This document shows positions 20,138-30,301 of a DNA stretch of 64,000 nucleotides, in pieces (the stretch's first letter is position 1; each line of letters opens with the position of its first letter). Below the pieces are notes generated by a model, which saw only the letters and a program-made list of their open reading frames with translations, was not told where the DNA came from and did no database searches. A program made the position numbers and the translations under genes. The stretch is taken from the NCBI RefSeq assembly GCF_041261445.1, contig NZ_JBGCCU010000001.1:496001-560000 (forward strand). Direction: 5' to 3'. This DNA comes from Catenulispora sp. EB89 (lineage in GTDB: Bacteria > Actinomycetota > Actinomycetes > Streptomycetales > Catenulisporaceae).

Positions 20138-20404
20138 ATGTTCGGTGAACTCCAGCCGTGGCACGTGATTGTGCTGCTCGTAATTCTGTTCCTGCTGTTC
20201 GGGGCGAAGAAGATGCCGGACATGGCCCGCTCGGTCGGCCAGTCGCTGCGGATCTTCAAGTCCGAGATGCGGCAGAGCCAGAAGGAGACCGAGGAGGTTG
20301 CCAAGCAGGCCAGCGAGGCCGCGCGCGTCACGCCCGCGGTCGAGAACGTCGGCAGCCCGTCCTCCGTCGCCGACGAGACTCACAAGCAGGCCAACGCCAG
20401 CTGA
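20138..20404 (+). CDS. TatA/TatE-like protein translocase subunit
   Basis: An 88-residue protein with the hallmark TatA layout: short N-terminus, one membrane segment (WHVIVLLVILFLLFGAKKMPD, residues about 8-28), then an amphipathic helix (ARSVGQSLRIFKSEM) and a polar tail. It would form the pore-forming component of twin-arginine translocation, used by exported proteins such as the phospholipase C in this window. The FGAKK-P hinge matches the family. It is smaller and less acidic than a main TatA, so it could be a secondary paralogue. It is a monocistronic gene followed by a terminator. Confidence 0.85.
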   Translation: MFGELQPWHVIVLLVILFLLFGAKKMPDMARSVGQSLRIFKSEMRQSQKETEEVAKQASEAARVTPAVENVGSPSSVADETHKQANAS

Positions 20405-20434
20405 GCGGTCCGCAGCGCGCCGCCTGAAAGACCT

Positions 20435-20464
20435 GGGGCCTCCCGCGGTACGCGAGAGGCCCTT
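20435..20464 (+). terminator. Terminator after the TatA-like gene
   Basis: A stem GGGCCTC / GAGGCCC extended by an inner CGCG / CGCG pair, ending CCCTT, 32 nt past the stop. The gene on the other side is convergent, so it may serve both. Confidence 0.65.
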
Positions 20465-20529
20465 CAGTGCTGCCTGCTTCCGGTAGCGCGCCCCGAGTCG
20501 GTCGAATCGGTCGAGTCGGTCGCGCGGGA

Positions 20530-21606
20530 TCACTGCCCCGGCAGGGTGTTCTGGAACGCGCCGTGCGCGGCGGACGTCAGCCAGTCCTTCTGGCTGTTGT
20601 CGTTGCGCAGGTCGGCGTAGACCGCCGTGGTGATCAGCACGTAACGGTGGAAGCTGCCGAACTTGCCCTCGCGGGTGAAGGTCCCGCCCTTGGCGAGCTT
20701 CGTGCAGGTGTCGGCGCCGGGCTGGCCGGCCGGCGGGCACCACTGCGCGTAGTCGCCGGTGTGCGTGGCGCTCAGCTTCTTGTAGATCGCCGCGGCCGTG
20801 GCGGCGTCCGGGTACGGGATCACCATCGCGCTGACGACGATCCGGTTGTTGGCCGGGTCGATCCAGGACGCGGCCATGAAGTCCGTGCAGTCCACGGAGC
20901 GCACGATGGTCGCCACCACCGCGTCGCCGATCTTGGCGCACGGCTGCGGCTGGGCGAACTTGAGCGCGTAGGTCACGTTCTTGTCGTCGGTGAACGACTT
21001 GGCCACCAGCGCGTCCGCGGTGAACGGGGTCTTGTCGGTGGCCGCGCTGTCCAGGCTCGCGCCGCCGGCCGGCGAGGAGGCCGAGGCCGGCGGGGCCGCC
21101 GAGCCGGTGTAGCTGTTGTCCGGGAACGACGAGGAGCCCGTCGTCGCGGGAGTCGTCGGGGTCGACGCGGTGGTGTCCACCGCGGTCGGGGTGGTCTGCG
21201 CCTTGGGGGTGCTCTTGCCGCCCTTGGTCATCAGGTAGATGCCGCCGGCGCCGCCGACGAGCAGGATTACCCCGAGGACGATCGCGACGACCCGGACAGC
21301 GGGGTTCTTCTTCGGCGGCGGCGCGTCGCCCGGGAACGGCACGCCGGGCAGCTGCGGCGGCGTGAACTGCGGGGGCGGCGGCTGCATCGTGAACTGCGGA
21401 TACTGGCCGGGACCCGGCTGCGGCACCTGCTGCGGCGGCGGGCCCTGCTGCGGCATCGGCTGCTGCGGCGGCGGCACGTAAGGACCCTGGTTCCAGCCAC
21501 CGCCCTGCTGGGGCTGCTGCGGCGCTTGCTGCGGCTGCTCCGGCGGCTGAGGCTGGGATCCCCAGCCCGGCTGGATCTGGGTCTCCCAAGGCGGCTGAGA
21601 AGACAT
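20530..21606 (-). CDS. Pro/Gln-rich single-pass membrane protein, function unknown
   Basis: A 358-residue protein: residues 1-100 are a cytoplasmic Pro/Gln-rich tail (PPQQ, QQAPQQPQQ), followed by one transmembrane helix (AVRVVAIVLGVILLVGGAGG, about 102-121), a Thr/Ser/Pro linker, and an extracellular domain of about 180 residues with paired cysteines (QPCAKIG, VDCTDF, QWCPP, DTCTKL). The topology is common among actinobacterial envelope proteins, but no known domain was recognised. I prefer the ATG at 21606; a GTG two codons upstream is equally possible, and neither has a clear ribosome site. Confidence 0.75.
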   Translation of the reverse strand: MSSQPPWETQIQPGWGSQPQPPEQPQQAPQQPQQGGGWNQGPYVPPPQQPMPQQGPPPQQVPQPGPGQYPQFTMQPPPPQFTPPQLPGVPFPGDAPPPKKNPAVRVVAIVLGVILLVGGAGGIYLMTKGGKSTPKAQTTPTAVDTTASTPTTPATTGSSSFPDNSYTGSAAPPASASSPAGGASLDSAATDKTPFTADALVAKSFTDDKNVTYALKFAQPQPCAKIGDAVVATIVRSVDCTDFMAASWIDPANNRIVVSAMVIPYPDAATAAAIYKKLSATHTGDYAQWCPPAGQPGADTCTKLAKGGTFTREGKFGSFHRYVLITTAVYADLRNDNSQKDWLTSAAHGAFQNTLPGQ

Positions 21607-21688
21607 GGTCACAGCATATGCAGTACTGATGACAGACGTGCAGACTCTGCGCCGATCTCAAAAGTGAACGGTCCTCTATCGTCGGAGA

Positions 21689-23407
21689 ATGGCAGATACC
21701 CCTGACGCACGCTTCGAGGCACTGGCCGCCGACATCCTGGACGGGCTGTGCCGCCGGAATCCGGACTGGGCCGGAAGCCTAGGCCTGCACGAGTACGACG
21801 CGGAGTTGCCCGACCGGTCCGCCGGCGGGCTGGCGGCCGAGTCGGCGTGGCTGGCCGGCCGGGCCGCGGACCTGGCTGAGCTGGTCGAGCAGGTCGAGCG
21901 GGACGGATCCGGGCTGTCGGCGGCGAACCGGGTGGACGCCGCGATCCTGGCCAATCACGTGGCGGCGCAACGGTTTCTGATCGACGAGCTGCGCGAGGAC
22001 GAGTGGAAGCCGGCCGCGGCCAACCCCGGCGTCGCGTTGTACACGCTGCTCGCGCGCGACTACGCGCCGGCGGCGCAGCGGCTGGCGGCTTTCGCGAGCC
22101 GGCTGGAGCAGGTGGCCTCGACGCTCGCCGACAACCGTTCTCTGCTCGCGGGCAAGCAGTTGTCGCGGATCCACGTGGAGCTGGCGATCGGGCAGTTCCA
22201 GGGCACCGTCGATCTGATCGGCGGCGAGCTGGACGCGGCGATCGAGGCGGCCTCGGGGGACGTTTCCGAGGCGCGGGCGGCGATCGACGCCGTGCGGCCG
22301 GCCGCGTTGGCGGCGCTCGGGGAGCACATCGCGTGGCTGAAGGAACGGCTGGCGGCCGGCGATGCCGGGAAGGAAGAGTTCCGCGATCCGCGCATCGGCG
22401 CCGAACTGTTCGCCCGCAAGCTGTCGCTGAGCCTCGACGCGGAGTCGGACGCGGCCGCGATCCTGGCCCGGGCCGAGGCCGATCTCGACCGGGTCTCCGC
22501 GGAGATCGTCGAGGCCGCGGCGGACTATGAGGGCGTCGCAGCGCCCTCAGACGACGCCGAACGCTCGGCGTTGGTGCGGCGCGTGCTGAACCGCCTCGCC
22601 GAAGCCGCGCCGGACAACGAGACCATCCTCGAATACAGCCGGCAGGCGCTGCTGAAGCAGTTCGACTTCGTACGGGAGCACGAGCTGGTCACCGTGTATT
22701 CGGACCCTTATGAAGTCGCCGCGATGCCGGAAGTGCAGCGCGGCGTGGCGGTGGCCTACTGCGATCCGCCCGGGCCGCTGGAGCAGGCGGACGTGCAGAC
22801 GATCCTGGCGATCTCGCCGACGCCCGCGGACTGGACGCAGGAGCGCGTCGACTCGTTCTTCCGCGAGTACAACCTGCACATGCTGCACAACCTGATGGTC
22901 CACGAGGCCATGCCGGGGCACCTGTTGCAGCTGCAGCACTCGCGGCGCCAGCAGGCGCCGACCCCGGTGCGCGCGGCGCTGTGGTCCGGGTCGTTCGTCG
23001 AGGGCTGGGCCGTCTACGCCGAAGAACTGATGGCGCGTCACGGCTATCCCGGCGACGGCGATCCGCGCGCGGTGCGGATGCAGCAGCTGAAGATGCAGCT
23101 GCGGATGATCATCAACACGATCCTCGACGGCCGCGTCCACTGCCACGGCATGACCGAGGACGAGGCCATGAAGCTGATGACGGAGCGCGGGTTCCAGGAG
23201 GACGGCGAGGCCGCGGGCAAGTGGCGCCGGGCCCTGCTGACCAGCTCGCAGCTGTCCACCTACTACGTGGGCTACGTCGAGGTCTCCGACCTGGTCCGCG
23301 ATCTGCGCGCGGAGCATCCAGAATGGTCGGAGCGGGAGCTGCACGACGCGGTGCTGGGGCACGGCTCGCCCGCCGCGAGGTATCTCAGGGAGCTGATCGC
23401 GGCGTAG
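21689..23407 (+). CDS. DUF885 family zinc peptidase-like protein
   Basis: A 572-residue cytoplasmic protein of the DUF885 family, predicted zinc metallopeptidases related to M3/M32. The metal site HEAMPGHLL is at residues 405-413, and EGWAVYAEEL at about 438-447 would supply the third ligand Glu. Length is typical of the family. GGAG is only about one nt from the ATG, and a TATCGT hexamer lies 12 nt upstream, so the transcript may be leaderless or nearly so; this is inference. It is divergent from the Pro/Gln-rich membrane protein with an 82-nt gap. The substrate is unknown. Confidence 0.88.
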   Translation: MADTPDARFEALAADILDGLCRRNPDWAGSLGLHEYDAELPDRSAGGLAAESAWLAGRAADLAELVEQVERDGSGLSAANRVDAAILANHVAAQRFLIDELREDEWKPAAANPGVALYTLLARDYAPAAQRLAAFASRLEQVASTLADNRSLLAGKQLSRIHVELAIGQFQGTVDLIGGELDAAIEAASGDVSEARAAIDAVRPAALAALGEHIAWLKERLAAGDAGKEEFRDPRIGAELFARKLSLSLDAESDAAAILARAEADLDRVSAEIVEAAADYEGVAAPSDDAERSALVRRVLNRLAEAAPDNETILEYSRQALLKQFDFVREHELVTVYSDPYEVAAMPEVQRGVAVAYCDPPGPLEQADVQTILAISPTPADWTQERVDSFFREYNLHMLHNLMVHEAMPGHLLQLQHSRRQQAPTPVRAALWSGSFVEGWAVYAEELMARHGYPGDGDPRAVRMQQLKMQLRMIINTILDGRVHCHGMTEDEAMKLMTERGFQEDGEAAGKWRRALLTSSQLSTYYVGYVEVSDLVRDLRAEHPEWSERELHDAVLGHGSPAARYLRELIAA

Positions 23408-23433
23408 CCGGCTGGCTTCCCCCGGGATCCGTC

Positions 23434-24090
23434 CTAGACGTTCAGGTAGCGGAGGACCGCCATCACCCGGCGGTGGTCCTCCGCCGCCGGGGTGAGGTCG
23501 AGCTTGGTGAAGATGCTCGAGGTGTGCTTCTCCACGGCCTTCTCGGTGACGAACAGCCCGGCCGCGATCGCCGAGTTGGAACGGCCCTCGGCCATCAGCC
23601 CCAGCACCTCGCGCTCGCGCGGCGTGAGCGTCTCCAGCGGGTCGTTCTTCTTGCGGCGGCCGAGGAGCTGCGCCACGACCTCCGGGTCCAGGGCCGTGCC
23701 GCCGGCCGCGACGCGCTTGAGGGCGTCCACGAACTCCTCGACCTCGGCCACGCGTTCCTTCAGGAGGTAGCCGAGACCGTTGGCGCTGCTGGAGAACAGC
23801 TCCTGGGCGTAGGCGGCCTCGACGGCCTGGCTGAAGACCAGCACGGCCATGTCGGGGTACTTGGCCCGGACCTCCACCGCCGCGCGCAGGCCCTCGTCGG
23901 TGAAGCTCGGGGGCATGCGGACGTCGGCGACGATCACGTCCGGCTTCAGGGCGTCGGCGGCCTCGACCATGCCCTTGCCGTCGTCGACCTTGGCCACGAC
24001 GTCGAACCCCGAATCCGCGAGGAGCCTGGCCAGGCCCTCGCGGAGCAGGACCGCGTCTTCGGCGATCAGGACGCGGATGGCTTCGGGCAT
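23434..24090 (-). CDS. NarL/FixJ-type response regulator
   Basis: A 218-residue response regulator: receiver domain with the phosphoacceptor D56 (VIVADVRMPP), an acidic pair at E11-D12, and a LuxR-type C-terminal helix-turn-helix (LTPREREVLGLMAEGRSNSAI). It overlaps the 3' end of the histidine kinase gene by 25 nt and is thus its cognate partner. It is clearly paralogous to the regulator at 27815-28453, sharing the sequences MPP..TDEGLRAA, GYLLKERVA, and VEKH.S.IFTKL. The target genes are unknown. Confidence 0.93.
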   Translation of the reverse strand: MPEAIRVLIAEDAVLLREGLARLLADSGFDVVAKVDDGKGMVEAADALKPDVIVADVRMPPSFTDEGLRAAVEVRAKYPDMAVLVFSQAVEAAYAQELFSSSANGLGYLLKERVAEVEEFVDALKRVAAGGTALDPEVVAQLLGRRKKNDPLETLTPREREVLGLMAEGRSNSAIAAGLFVTEKAVEKHTSSIFTKLDLTPAAEDHRRVMAVLRYLNV

Positions 24091-25424
24091 GGCATCTCCA
24101 TGATGATCTGTGTCGGTCCGCCGATCGGGCTGCTCACCGACAGGATGCCATCAAGAGGCGCGATGCGGTCGGACAGACCGGCCAGCCCGCCGCCGGGCTG
24201 GGCCTCGGCGCCGCCGACGCCGTTGTCGCCGATGCTCATCCGGAGGCGGCCGTCGCGCACGTCCAGGTCGATCCAGGCGCGGGTGGCGTGGGCGTGCTTG
24301 GCCATGTTGGCCAGGGCCTCGGAGGCGACGAAGTAGGCCGCGGACTCCACTTCCGGGCTGGGGCGCCACGGCAGGGCGGCGTCCACCTCGACCGGGATCG
24401 GGGAGCGGCCGGCCAGCGCGGACAGCGCCGCGTCCAGGCCGCGGTCGGTCAGCACCGCGGGGTGGATGCCGCGGGCCAGGTCGCGCAGTTCGCTCAGGGC
24501 CAGCTTCACGCCTTCGTGCGCCTCGGCGACGAGCTGCGCGGCGGCCGCGGAGTCGGCCTCGTCGCCGGTCTTCAGCTTCGACTTGGCGCGGCCCAGGTCC
24601 ATCGCCAGGGCGACCAGGCGCTGCTGGGCGCCGTCGTGCAGATCGCGCTCGATGCGGCGGCGCTCGGCCTCGGCGGCGCTGACGGCCTGGCTGCGGGTGG
24701 TGCGCAGGGCCGCCTCCCGGCGGTCCAGCTCGGGGCGGCTCAGGCCGAGCAGCGCGCGGCCCAGACCGGTCTGCGTGCGGGTCCCGAGCTCCAGCAGGGT
24801 CGGGCCGACGAACCAGGCGAAGACCACCGCGATGGCGGCGAAGGTGACGACGGCCGGCAGGGTGCTGATGTAGTACTCGCTGCCGTTGACGTGCATCAGC
24901 GGGATGCGGTGGTGCGGCAGGGCGGTGTACCAGAAGGGCAGGGACAGGCCGCCGAGGATCATCGTCCAGGTGGTCACGACGACGGTGAACCAGCCGGCGC
25001 CGAGCGTCGCCGAGACCAGCAGGTGGACCAGGTCGCGCCAGGTCGCCGGGTCCGAGACGTGGCCCAGCAGCCGCTGCAGCACGTTGCCGGTCGGGCCGGG
25101 CTCCCGGTACGGCGTCGGCACGTGCTCGCCGGTGAGGTTCAGGATCCGCTGCCGCTCCTTGCGGCTGGCCCGGCGCAGGCCCGCCACCGCGGCCAGCAGC
25201 AGCGGCAGGCCGATGAAGACCAGGACCAGCGGGCCGCCGACGGTCAGCGCCACGGTCATCCACAGCACCTGGAAGAAGGCGACGCCGAACGAGCCGAGCA
25301 GGTAGCCCTGCTGGCGCAGGGCGCGCCCGGTGAACGGGCCTTTCAGCAGTTCCCCGGGGCCGAGTAGCGGCGCGGGGTCGTCATCGCGTCGGCTGGCGAC
25401 CTGGGCTCCCACAGTCGTGATCAT
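24066..25424 (-). CDS. Sensor histidine kinase, NarL-partner type (HisKA_3)
   Basis: A 452-residue membrane kinase. The N-terminal half is a 'putative sensor' domain with four to five transmembrane segments (about 43-83, 133-160, 186-212) and a short conserved cytoplasmic loop. The dimerisation/phosphoacceptor helix is RRRIERDLHDGAQQ with His263, followed by a HATPase domain ending ISVSSPIGGPTQIIMEMP-like. I chose the ATG at 25424; the frame is open further upstream to 25823, but that part has no sensible protein character. It is upstream of, and overlapping, its response regulator. A second such kinase lies at 28560-29858. Confidence 0.9.
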   Translation of the reverse strand: MITTVGAQVASRRDDDPAPLLGPGELLKGPFTGRALRQQGYLLGSFGVAFFQVLWMTVALTVGGPLVLVFIGLPLLLAAVAGLRRASRKERQRILNLTGEHVPTPYREPGPTGNVLQRLLGHVSDPATWRDLVHLLVSATLGAGWFTVVVTTWTMILGGLSLPFWYTALPHHRIPLMHVNGSEYYISTLPAVVTFAAIAVVFAWFVGPTLLELGTRTQTGLGRALLGLSRPELDRREAALRTTRSQAVSAAEAERRRIERDLHDGAQQRLVALAMDLGRAKSKLKTGDEADSAAAAQLVAEAHEGVKLALSELRDLARGIHPAVLTDRGLDAALSALAGRSPIPVEVDAALPWRPSPEVESAAYFVASEALANMAKHAHATRAWIDLDVRDGRLRMSIGDNGVGGAEAQPGGGLAGLSDRIAPLDGILSVSSPIGGPTQIIMEMPCPKPSAS

Positions 25425-25653
25425 AGGTCCAGCATCGGGGAACCGGTCCGGGATTCCGATGGGGGTGACCCTACTGTCGGGCGGATGGTGGCCCGAGTGA
25501 ATGCCGGCTTCAGCACGTCTGTGCGGTACGCGCGCCGCGAGCACGTCTGTTGGGTACCAGCCAGGGGAAAATCCAGCGAACGCTGGGTGCCGTGTGGGCT
25601 CCGTCTCACTCCTTGACCCTGCGGAGCAAGGACCTCTGCCTGCCGAGGGATAG

Positions 25654-26982
<1,329 letters not shown>

Positions 26983-27083
26983 CAGGGCTGACAGCTGAGC
27001 CGGGGCCCGGGCCCGGGCGGGCCAACACCCGGACCGCCCGCCGGTACCACCCGCCCTGACCGGCAGGCGGTATCGTCGCAGGC

Positions 27084-27647
27084 ATGAAGTCGGCAGGCTC
27101 AGAGCCGGCGCCTCGGCGCCTGAGCGCGGTCCCGACGCAGCGGCAGGATGCTGCGTCGGGATCTTCGCGTTCCTCCGGCGATGGAGGCTCTGGCGGCGCC
27201 GGCAAGAAGCGCACGCGCTACACGGCGCGCGCGGCGATCCTGATGCTCGTGCTCTGCGCACTGGTCCTGGCGCTGGCGTACCCGTTGCAGCAGTACTTCT
27301 CGCAGGGTTCGCAGATCGACCAGCTCAAGCAGCAGAACTCGGAGAAGCGCGCCGGGGTCGAGCAGCTGCGGCAGCAGCTGGCGCAGTGGCAGGACCCGGA
27401 CTACGTCAAGATCCAGGCCCGCCTCCGGCTGCACTACGTGTTCCCCGGTGAGACCGGCCTGCGGCTGCTCGGCGCGGGCGACGCGGCGACCGGCGGCCCG
27501 GACGGGACGCTGGGGCCGTCGGAGGGTTCCAGCGCGTGGTACGCCCAGCTGTGGAGTTCGGTGACAGCTGCGAGTGGGGCGCCGGTGCCGTCATCGGCTC
27601 CTTCGGTGACGGCGGGGCCCACGTCGTCCGCGACGAACGGGCACTGA
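27084..27647 (+). CDS. ftsB: FtsB/DivIC-type septum formation initiator
   Basis: A 187-residue bitopic cell-division protein. The cytoplasmic N-terminus (1-49) is Ser/Gly-rich, followed by a transmembrane helix (ARAAILMLVLCALVLALAYP, about 49-68) and the characteristic coiled coil (IDQLKQQNSEKRAGVEQLRQQL), then the FtsB-type DPDYVKIQARLRLHYVFPGE motif and a Ser/Pro-rich tail. It acts with FtsL/FtsQ in the divisome. It lies 101 nt downstream of eno. The last four codons plus the stop (TNGH-stop) are tandemly repeated twice more after the gene. The DUF501 and ppx genes that usually follow are absent. Confidence 0.93.
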   Translation: MKSAGSEPAPRRLSAVPTQRQDAASGSSRSSGDGGSGGAGKKRTRYTARAAILMLVLCALVLALAYPLQQYFSQGSQIDQLKQQNSEKRAGVEQLRQQLAQWQDPDYVKIQARLRLHYVFPGETGLRLLGAGDAATGGPDGTLGPSEGSSAWYAQLWSSVTAASGAPVPSSAPSVTAGPTSSATNGH

Positions 27648-27678
27648 ACGAACGGGCACTGAACGAACGGGCACTGTG
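27634..27678 (+). repeat. Three tandem 15-nt units containing the ftsB stop codon
   Basis: CGAACGGGCACTGAA is repeated exactly twice and a third time with the last two bases changed. The unit is five codons long in the ftsB frame and encodes T-N-G-H-stop, so the gene end has been duplicated in frame and two in-frame stops stand in tandem (27645-27647 and 27660-27662). Confidence 0.95.
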
Positions 27679-27814
27679 TCGGCGCCAGGCCGACCGCGAC
27701 CCCGCATCCGGCTGTCAGAGGGCTCGCCGATACTCGGATCAGGGGCGAATGCCTCATAACACAATGAAACTGGCGTGCCGATCAGCGAGCGGCCAGCCGC
27801 TGCCGCCACCGTCG

Positions 27815-28453
27815 CTACCGCGTAACCCCCAGATACGTCAGCACCGCCAGCACCCGCCGGTGGTCCTCGTCCGCCGGCGGCAGCCCCAGCTTCGTGAAGA
27901 TGTTGCTGATGTGCTTCTCCACCGAGCTGTCGGCGAGCACCAGCTGCTTGCCGATCGCGGCGTTCGACCGGCCCTCGGCCATCAGGCCCAGCACCTCGCG
28001 CTCGCGGGCGGTCAGGGCGTCGGTGGGCCGGGAGCCGAGGAGCTGGACCACGACCTCCGGGTCCAGGACCGTGCCGCCGGCCGCGATCTTGGTCAGTGCC
28101 TCGACGAACTCGCTGACGTCGGCGACGCGCTCCTTGAGCAGGTATCCGACGCCGGAGACCTTGCCGCCGAACAGGTCGCGGGCGTAGCGGGTCTCCACGT
28201 ACTGCGAGAACAGCAGCACGCCGACCTTCGGGTGGCTCTTGCGCAGCTCCAGCGCGGCGCGCAGGCCTTCGTCGGTGTGCGTCGGCGGCATCCGGATGTC
28301 CATGACGACCGCGTCCGGGACGTCGGTGGCGACCGCGGCCAGCAGCTCGTCGGCGTTCGGGACGGCGGCCGGGACGTCGTGGCCGCGCTTGGTGAGGATC
28401 TGGACCAGGCCGTCCCGCAGGATTGCGGAGTCTTCGGCGATCATGATGCGCAC
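27815..28453 (-). CDS. NarL/FixJ-type response regulator
   Basis: A 212-residue regulator with phosphoacceptor D52 (AVVMDIRMPP), acidic E7-D8, and a LuxR HTH (LTAREREVLGLMAEGRSNAAI). The GTG at 28453 is chosen since AGGAG lies 9 nt upstream and the receiver domain begins directly (VRIMIAEDS); a longer reading frame exists but adds a Gly/Pro/Arg stretch. The kinase gene ends 106 nt upstream on the same strand. It is a paralogue of the regulator at 23434-24090. Confidence 0.92.
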   Translation of the reverse strand: MRIMIAEDSAILRDGLVQILTKRGHDVPAAVPNADELLAAVATDVPDAVVMDIRMPPTHTDEGLRAALELRKSHPKVGVLLFSQYVETRYARDLFGGKVSGVGYLLKERVADVSEFVEALTKIAAGGTVLDPEVVVQLLGSRPTDALTAREREVLGLMAEGRSNAAIGKQLVLADSSVEKHISNIFTKLGLPPADEDHRRVLAVLTYLGVTR

Positions 28454-28559
28454 GGGGGTCTTCTCCTTCGGCGGTGGTCCTGGACCACCCCGAAGATAGC
28501 CGAAGCGTGCGGCGGCGGCCGGGCCGCGCCAGGCCCGGCCGCCGCGCCTCACACGCGCG

Positions 28560-29858
28560 CTACACGTGCATCGGCAGCTTCACGATCACCAGCGTCGGAC
28601 CGCCGACCGGGCTGTCCACGGCCAGCGAGCCGTCCACCGTGCGCACCCGGTCCAGCAGCCCGGCCAGCCCGCCGCCGTAGCCGACCTGCGCGCCGCCCCG
28701 GCCGTCGTCCTCGACGGTGAGCGTCAGCCTGCCGTCCTCCTGCACCACCGACAGCGCGGCGCGGGTCGGTGCGCCGTGCTTGGCGGCGTTCGTCAGCAGC
28801 TCCGCGGCGCAGAAGTAGGCGATGGTCTCGATCGCCCGGTCCGGCCGCTCGCCCAGCGCGACGTTCACCGTCACCGGCATCGCCGAGCGCGCCGCCAGCG
28901 TGCCCAGCGCGTCCCGCAGGCCGTTGTCCAGCGCCGCCGGGTGGATGCCGCGGGCCAGGTCGCGCAGTTCGTTGATGGCCTGCTTGGCGTTGCGGTGCGC
29001 GGTGTCGATCAGGGCCCGGGTCTCGACCAGGTCCACGTCGCCGCCGCCGGCGTCCAGGTTCTCCTTCGCCTCGCCGAGCTGCATCGCCAGCGCGACCAGC
29101 TGGGCCTGCGCGCCGTCGTGCAGGTCGCGTTCGATCCGGCGCAGCCGCGCCGCGGAGTCGTCCACGGCGTGCGCGCGGCTCACGGTCAGCTCCTCGACCC
29201 GGCGCTCGCTGCTCGTCGGGCCGAGCAGCGCCGCCATCAGCAGGGTGTCCAGCCAGATCCAGAACTTGAGGATCCAGACCGCGGCGAGGATCCACACCAG
29301 GCCGACTGCCGTGACCAGCAGGGCCCGCGGCCAGGTCTCGATGTAGAAGCCGTCGCCGATCTGCATGGCCGCGTGGTGCACGACGCCGTGGCTGTCCGTG
29401 TTCTTCGGGTCGAACAGCGCCCACCAGATCGGATAGGTGACCAGGACCACGCCCTCGACCAGGCCCAGCCCCAGCGTCATGATGTACGCGACGCCCAGCG
29501 GCGCGCGCAGCAGCAGGTAGACCTGCGAACGCCAGGCCGCCAGGTCGCCCAGGGCCGCGCCAAGCTTGGCCAGCAGCCCGTGCGCGGTGTGCCAGCGGGC
29601 GTTCGGGCGCGGCGCCTCGATCTCGACGCCGAGCAGCTTGCGCGCCAGGCCGCGCTGGAACCCGCCGTACTTCTTGGCCAGGTAGATCGCGGTGGCGATC
29701 AGGGGCAGGCCGACGAACGTGAAGGACAACGCGCCGCCGACGGCCAGCGTGACCACCACGTAGACGAAGCCCGCGATCCCGAGCGGGGAGCACACCAGGG
29801 CGTACAGGTACTGGCGGGCGGTGCGCGCCGACACCGGGCTCAACAGGAAACGCTTCAT
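28560..29858 (-). CDS. Sensor histidine kinase, NarL-partner type (HisKA_3)
   Basis: A 432-residue membrane kinase with a putative sensor domain of four hydrophobic segments (about 19-60, 111-147, 178-210), phosphoacceptor His247 in RRIERDLHDGAQ, and a C-terminal HATPase (VEDDGRGG, GGLAGLLDRV). The architecture is the same as in the kinase at 24066-25424, though sequence identity looks moderate. The start is uncertain: ATG at 29858 or ATG at 29879; I favour the first because the sensor domain begins promptly after it. It forms a two-component system with the downstream regulator. Confidence 0.88.
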   Translation of the reverse strand: MKRFLLSPVSARTARQYLYALVCSPLGIAGFVYVVVTLAVGGALSFTFVGLPLIATAIYLAKKYGGFQRGLARKLLGVEIEAPRPNARWHTAHGLLAKLGAALGDLAAWRSQVYLLLRAPLGVAYIMTLGLGLVEGVVLVTYPIWWALFDPKNTDSHGVVHHAAMQIGDGFYIETWPRALLVTAVGLVWILAAVWILKFWIWLDTLLMAALLGPTSSERRVEELTVSRAHAVDDSAARLRRIERDLHDGAQAQLVALAMQLGEAKENLDAGGGDVDLVETRALIDTAHRNAKQAINELRDLARGIHPAALDNGLRDALGTLAARSAMPVTVNVALGERPDRAIETIAYFCAAELLTNAAKHGAPTRAALSVVQEDGRLTLTVEDDGRGGAQVGYGGGLAGLLDRVRTVDGSLAVDSPVGGPTLVIVKLPMHV

Positions 29859-30011
29859 GGGAAAAGCTTCGCCGATCATGACTCGGCCGCCCACGGTGCG
29901 GCCACGGAACTTCAACCCCCGGTTATCCCTACCATCATCGCCCGGCCGGTGGGTGGCGCGGCGCGGGACGGTTCCGGGCGGCGCGGCTCCGGGCGGCGCG
30001 GGGCGACCGGT

Positions 30012-30248
30012 TCAGGAGGGGAGCGCGGGGCTGGTGGTGGAAGCCGTCCAGGTCAGCTTCTCGACCCAGGTCTGCCCGCCGACCTCGTCCACCTCGGGCA
30101 CCAGATCGGAGAAGCGTTCCAGCGCCTCGCTGAGCGCGGTGGCCAGCGACGCGCTGGCCTGTACCGCCTCCACCCCGCTGGCCGCCGCCCATTTCTCGGC
30201 ATCGACCGTGACCCGGACTTTGACCGTTGCCGATACGTTCACGTCCAC
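30012..30248 (-). CDS. Small conserved-looking protein, function unknown
   Basis: A 78-residue acidic protein from a GTG start, beginning VDVNVSATVKVRVTVDAEKW, a beta-strand followed by a helical segment with ALSEALERFSDLVPE. The strand-helix layout recalls small actinobacterial proteins of unknown function. It has no signal peptide or cysteines. It is divergent from the acyl-CoA ligase gene, with start codons 53 nt apart. Support is codon usage and position only. Confidence 0.5.
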   Translation of the reverse strand: MDVNVSATVKVRVTVDAEKWAAASGVEAVQASASLATALSEALERFSDLVPEVDEVGGQTWVEKLTWTASTTSPALPS

Positions 30249-30301
30249 ACACTCAGGGTAACCTCTTGCGGCCTCACGCGGGATGGCCTTCTATACGCGG
30301 C

